A stretch of 64,000 nt of DNA, taken from positions 63,503,249-63,567,248 of the forward strand of contig OZ038423.1 of NCBI GenBank assembly GCA_964036155.1. The letters run 5' to 3'. Both the position numbers and the translations under genes were made by a program. The notes under the pieces are model-generated. The model was not told where the DNA came from, did no database searches, and worked only from the letters and a program-made list of their open reading frames with translations. Below, piece after piece: positions 59,800 through 64,000 of this stretch (its first letter is position 1; each line of letters begins with the position of its first letter). This DNA is from Diploscapter coronatus. Its lineage: Eukaryota; Nematoda; Chromadorea; Rhabditida; Rhabditidae.

Positions 59800-61051
59800 T
59801 TAGACGAGTTTCTTTGCCTCGAAGAATCCCTTGAGATGCCTCATCTGCCACAACCCAGTGCAGACCAGCACGACTGTCTGGCCGAGCGACCACCACAGCA
59901 CGCGAGAGTTCGTCGATTCGGATGTCTGACGGAAACGGTCCTCACTGAAATCGAAAATAAATTTCGAAAAATCGTTATTTCCTCCACAGGTTTTCAGGTA
60001 GTAAATCACGTTTCTAAACCGTGCAAGCTAAGAGTTTGGTTCAATAATGGTAAGAAAATTACTCCTCATCAAAAGAAAAATCCAAGTAGACTTGCAACTT
60101 TTTTCAAAATTTGACACTAGCACCCGACCCGCACTTGCGCTTTTATTTAAAAGTCGGAATCCAGAACATACGATTTTTCGTGAATTTTTCAAATACAAAT
60201 AAGACATTTGCTAAGAAATCGAGGATAAAACGAACCGATATCTCTGATAGGCCTGTTCCTTGGTGATCTGTTCGACCTGATCGAGCAACTGTCTCACACG
60301 CAACTGCAGCTCGTTCAGCTTGTCCTTGCTTGCGATCTGAAAAGCGCAGTACCAGTGAAATCTCTTTCATTCATCTCTCCGACCTGCTGATAGTCCTGTG
60401 TGTGTTCTCCAGCCTGAATGTCCAGATGAACTCTCAGCTGAGCGCCAGAGAACCAGGCAGAGCTGTTGGAATAGAGGCAGATCAGATGTTCGCCGGGGGT
60501 GTGCGAAGTGAACGTGAAACGACCCTCCGCTGTGTACAACTTCGACAGAATCACCTGCAAAAGAAGGCGTTTTTCAGCGATAAAGTGATCACTCCTTTCA
60601 GGACAAATGCCAAAGCCGATTTCAGAACTAGAACTCGCTAGCAATAGCACAGGATAGTTATTTTCTTGGAATTATCAGGTGCCTAAGTTTCAAGAAAAAT
60701 GCCCGAACACTTCTTCTCAAGCAATAATATAAAAAGAAAAGAAAAGAAAATCCATGGCGAATTTTCAGGAAGAAACTTCCCACCTTGTCATCGGGGTCCT
60801 TGACCTCGACATGCATGCCGATGTTGGGGTAGTCGCCGTAGCCCTTCGTGTTCGGGTCGTACAGCTGCACTTTGTAGTTGCCCATCACCTAAAATATTCT
60901 ATAAAATAAAAGAAATAAAATAATAATTACAAACCATAGTTTCATCGGGGATTTCCTCGATGAAGCATTTCTTCTCGGTCTCGGCGATGTGAAAGTAGAG
61001 TCCATCGGCCACCACTAGCAGGCTCAACGCAATCACCAAGTAGAGGTACAT
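59800..61051 (-). CDS. tmed-4: p24-family cargo receptor, TMED4/9 type
   Basis: Five exons (60935-61051, 60784-60888, 60384-60554, 60236-60336, 59800-59944) give 212 residues, the usual p24 length. It cycles between ER and Golgi in COPI/COPII vesicles and helps sort cargo such as GPI-anchored proteins. A signal peptide (about 1-17) is followed by the GOLD domain with its two cysteines ([29 protein letters not shown]), a coiled coil ([19 protein letters not shown]), one membrane segment ([18 protein letters not shown]) and the cytoplasmic tail ending FFEAKKLV. The KK at -4/-3 is a COPI retrieval signal and FF an ER-exit signal. FEAKKLV is typical of the alpha subfamily (TMED4/9). Symbol inferred from that. 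Confidence 0.95.
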
Positions 61052-61550
61052 CTTCTGCAAATTACAAAAATAAACTCAGAAAATCGCAGAAACGAAGAAA
61101 AAATCTAAAGAAATTGAAAATCCATTGATACACGTTGAAAATGCAAACAATCGACGCGCAAATTGCAAAGTGGGCGGAGATTTGCCATTTTGAAGAAAGA
61201 GACTAGATTTTTCGTTTTTTTTTATTTAAAATCGAGATTTCCTAGTCTTTGAGCTTCTGAGTTTTTATTTTAAAAATGACTATTTCGGTGTTGGACAAAA
61301 TTATATAACTTTGTCGATGAAACATGTATGAATTCTTCTTTAGGGTCGATATCAATATCTAATAGTTCTAAAATACGCTGTTGAAAAGATGTGATGTCGA
61401 ATATACGTATAATCTGTCCGAAGTCATTGAATAGTGTAAAGATTAAGCATTTCAAACAAATAATTTATAACAGCAAATGTTTAACAATGATTAATAGGGT
61501 TATCACGATTTGAAAATAGAAAATTTGATATATATAACGATCGGCCATCT
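61052..61550. other. Intergenic between ABC transporter and p24 genes
   Basis: About 500 bases, AT-rich, both neighbours on the minus strand. An open frame at 61270-61455 has no recognisable content. I see no repeat. Confidence 0.45.
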
Positions 61551-64000
61551 TCACTCATTCTTCTTATTGATTAGCCCGCTTTGTCTCTGAACCATTTTCC
61601 AATAAACGCCTTTCTTTTCCATTAATTCAGTTGGTGAGCCTAATAAGTGCATTAGAATAGTTTATCATATCGACAGCATCACCTTGTTCAACGATATTTC
61701 CGTGCTTGATAACAACAATTCTGTCAGCATTAGCGACAGTCGACAGTCGGTGAGCAACAATGACAGTTGTTCGAGTGGCTGATGCCTTGTCTAGAGCCGC
61801 TTGCACTAACTGAACATATTCAATGAAAACGCATCGTGAATAAAACGATTACAGCTTCATTCTGACTGTCCATGGCAGAGGTGGCCTCATCGAGCAGCAG
61901 AATGTCAGGATTTCGAATCAGAGCCCGAGAAATGGCGATCCGTTGCTTTTGGCCTCCAGACAACTTTGCACTTCCAATCATTGTGTCAAGTCCCTAATGT
62001 TTTGTTTGTTTTTTTTTTTTAATATTTCGATTAGATTCCATACCAGTGGTAATGTATCAACAAAACCCTTGATATTTGCCAGTTCCAGAACTTGATGGAT
62101 TCGTTCATTCGAAATGTTCCTCTCTTCCAGTCCATAGACTATATTATCACGGATTGTGCGATCGAATAAGACTGGCTCCTGCGAAACCAGAGACAATTTG
62201 GATCGGAGATATTTTGGCTGAATATCAATGAGTGGTGTTCTTCCGAGACACTGAAAATGCCATACAAATTGGAAAAATAAATTTAATTCTACCAAATGTC
62301 CAGAATTAGGATCGTAGAATCTCTCGAGAAGTTGAATTACGGTTGATTTTCCTGAACCGCTAGCGCCTACTAATGCCGTAGTTTTGCCGGATGGAAACTA
62401 AAATTTGGATCTTTCTATGAAAACCTAAAGAAAACAACCAGCAAAGAAAAATCCTTGAGAATTGTTTCGTTTGGTCGTTGCGGATAACGAAATTCGATAC
62501 CATCCAACGACATTTCGGTCGTTTCTTCAGGCTTGGCTCCTGATTCCGTCAAATTGTCAATCGGTGATTTTTCATCGAGGATCTGAATTTATTTTTTTTT
62601 AAATAGAGTGAACTTCAGACGATTTCTAACATTAAAAATAAGGCCAGTAGAGTACATGGCCTTCACGTAATCAGGAATGTAAGTCGCGACGAAATTGGCA
62701 GAGCGCATCACCTCGGCGATCGAAAAGAGCACACTAGAGATCTTGAATAAATTGTAGTTCTCTGGAAAAAATATTCTCACATATAAACGCTGAGAGGTGG
62801 CATCAATCCATTATAGACTAAATAGGCGCCGAAAGCATAATTGACGCAATAGATGAAGTACAAAGCTGAGCCTGACATGGCGAATACGAGTGCCTTGAAT
62901 TGAATTTATAAAATTCACAGGAATAAAACAAAACGGAAATTTTACCTGAACCTTCGCCTTTTTCTTATTTGCATTGAGTGAAATTTCAGTAAGTTGGGCG
63001 AACTTATCAACGACTGACCGCTCCATTGTTAAAGATCTCACTGTCTTTATACTCTCAATCGCTTCAATGGCTACCTAATATTATTTTGATTTTTTATGTG
63101 TGGGCATTAATTTTACTCTAGAACATTTGGGATATGAGATTTTCCAAATTGTGACATAAAAATAAGAGTTGAAATTTCGTGCGTAATAAAAATTGAAATT
63201 TAATGTTAACGAAAACGACCAACTGAAACAAAGCATTATGGAGCATGAGGAGGTAAATATTGCACACTTTGCAATTTTCCTTTCGCATGTTCAGCCCAAC
63301 AAAAGTTTTATGCACAAGTTAGAAAATGTTTGCTGCCAAATTATAACGAGTATGATATTACGCAATGCACATCTTTGCACTTTTAAAATGTGCATGATTT
63401 ATTTTATCTCAATTGATCAAACTTGCCAATAAATCCCTTATTCTTACCCTCGAAGCAGCTTCAAGTGCTTTTCTATCTTTGTGGCTAGAACTTTGCCATA
63501 ATCTGGTTAATTTATTCTCCACATAAACTAGAAAAGGGAATGTTGTTGATGTCTGAGATTTGAAATTTTCGTCGTTCAAAAATTTTCTATTTTTACAAGA
63601 ATAGCCATTCTCCAACCGTACATAAATGAAACGGTAACTGCCAGAATAAGTCCAGAAACAACGCCGCATAGGTGACCTAGTTGGAAGTCCATGGCCTAAA
63701 TTTGAAATTCAGAATAACATGGAATTATGAATTGAAAAATCGAGGCAATTTTCCTTATATTTTTGGAATAAGAATTAATTCTTTCAGACTCTCGATGAGC
63801 TTGAATCATAATTTCATCGTCATTGGCAACAAGAATATAGGTTCGCTCTAGAGATATGATTTAATTTATGTGTGCAGCTAGAAAATCGCTAAAATAGTGT
63901 GCAATTTATAGTAATCCACTTTCTAACTTCACAATATTTCAATTAGAAGAGTGAAGTTCTTCATGTTAAAAAGAGCGAAGATATGAAAAATACTCCTACC
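61551..64000 (-). CDS. ABCB (P-glycoprotein-type) transporter, C-terminal half, incomplete
   Basis: An ATP-driven membrane exporter. Eleven well-supported exons in transcript order are 63597-63695, 63448-63552, 62946-63074, 62781-62893, 62631-62733, 62439-62582, 62293-62397, 62044-62250, 61853-61993, 61683-61809 and 61551-61639. The last membrane helices ([46 protein letters not shown]) precede the nucleotide-binding domain with Walker [11 protein letters not shown]-loop LVSQEPVLF, signature LSGGQ, Walker [13 protein letters not shown] and switch H in VIVAHRLST. The C-terminal IVEQGSPTEL is typical of full-length P-glycoproteins, so the first half probably lies beyond 64000. Upstream of 63695 the frame is unclear: an open segment at 63758-63840 may be an exon, but I could not join it. 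In C. elegans such genes serve xenobiotic efflux; the substrate here is unknown. Confidence 0.92.

Noticed and set aside
62589..62780. Reading the ABC exon upstream of 62733 as coding (starting RIFFPENY)
   Set aside because: It breaks frame with the preceding exon and inserts residues absent from ABCB proteins. A 47-base intron ending CTCTAG at 62734 restores the VLFSIA helix.
1..64000. CRISPR arrays, rRNA or canonical tRNA genes
   Set aside because: No regularly spaced direct repeats or rRNA-like stretches were seen. The only tRNA-like sequence (30860-30930) lacks a proper cloverleaf and is treated as a SINE head.

Overview
The window is nuclear DNA of a nematode, most likely a free-living, rhabditid-like chromadorean. 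The reasons are many short introns (often 42-55 bases) ending in TTTTCAG or TTTAG, splice acceptors lying a few bases before start codons (as expected for spliced-leader trans-splicing), an Srt-family seven-transmembrane chemoreceptor, a nematode-type class 3 lipase, a C-type lectin/CUB gene and a P-glycoprotein-type ABC transporter. It is AT-rich and I see no bacterial features. Gene models below were assembled by hand from homology, splice sites and reading-frame continuity. Apart from the two genes cut by the window edges and one unidentified 3' exon, every model keeps an open frame from start to stop; the carbonic anhydrase does so only with one non-canonical acceptor.

Layout. 1-7043 (+): the 3' part of a glycine-cleavage T-protein gene (aminomethyltransferase), then a 14-exon gene whose first 8 exons encode a shortened, diverged gamma-COP-like HEAT region and whose last exons encode a C-terminal HMG box. 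7697-11822 (-): a secreted C-type lectin/CUB/CUB protein with an unusual charged tail and a MITE inside one intron. 13026-16833 (-): a polypeptide GalNAc-transferase (gly-4/GALNT2-like); an unidentified coding exon ends 17 bases before its start codon. 17099-24037: gene-poor. 24038-26941 (-): mitochondrial phenylalanyl-tRNA synthetase, head-to-head over 215 bases with a second GalNAc-transferase (gly-7/GALNT7-like, 27157-31478, +), which holds a tRNA-derived SINE candidate in its last intron.

32406-42142 is a rearranged block: a class 3 lipase (-), an internally deleted mariner transposase ORF, an Srt chemoreceptor (+) and an alpha-carbonic anhydrase (-). Two copies of a roughly 630-base unit flank the chemoreceptor. 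Each unit carries lipase exon 1 plus a decayed carbonic-anhydrase last exon, so a carbonic anhydrase-lipase pair has been duplicated and partly lost.

42143-48531 is gene-poor and has a 60-base hAT-like hairpin and an 888-base MITE with nested inverted repeats. 48532-55632 (+) is a globin with a predicted myristoylated N-terminus. 56455-58919 (-) is a short-chain dehydrogenase lacking the usual catalytic serine, 59800-61051 (-) is a p24 cargo receptor (TMED4/9 type), and 61551-64000 (-) is the C-terminal half of an ABCB transporter.

Related functions recur: two O-GalNAc transferases and a p24 receptor act in the secretory pathway, and T-protein and PheRS are mitochondrial. Apart from the duplicated carbonic anhydrase-lipase pair and the possible gly-4 operon, I see no sign that neighbours work together.
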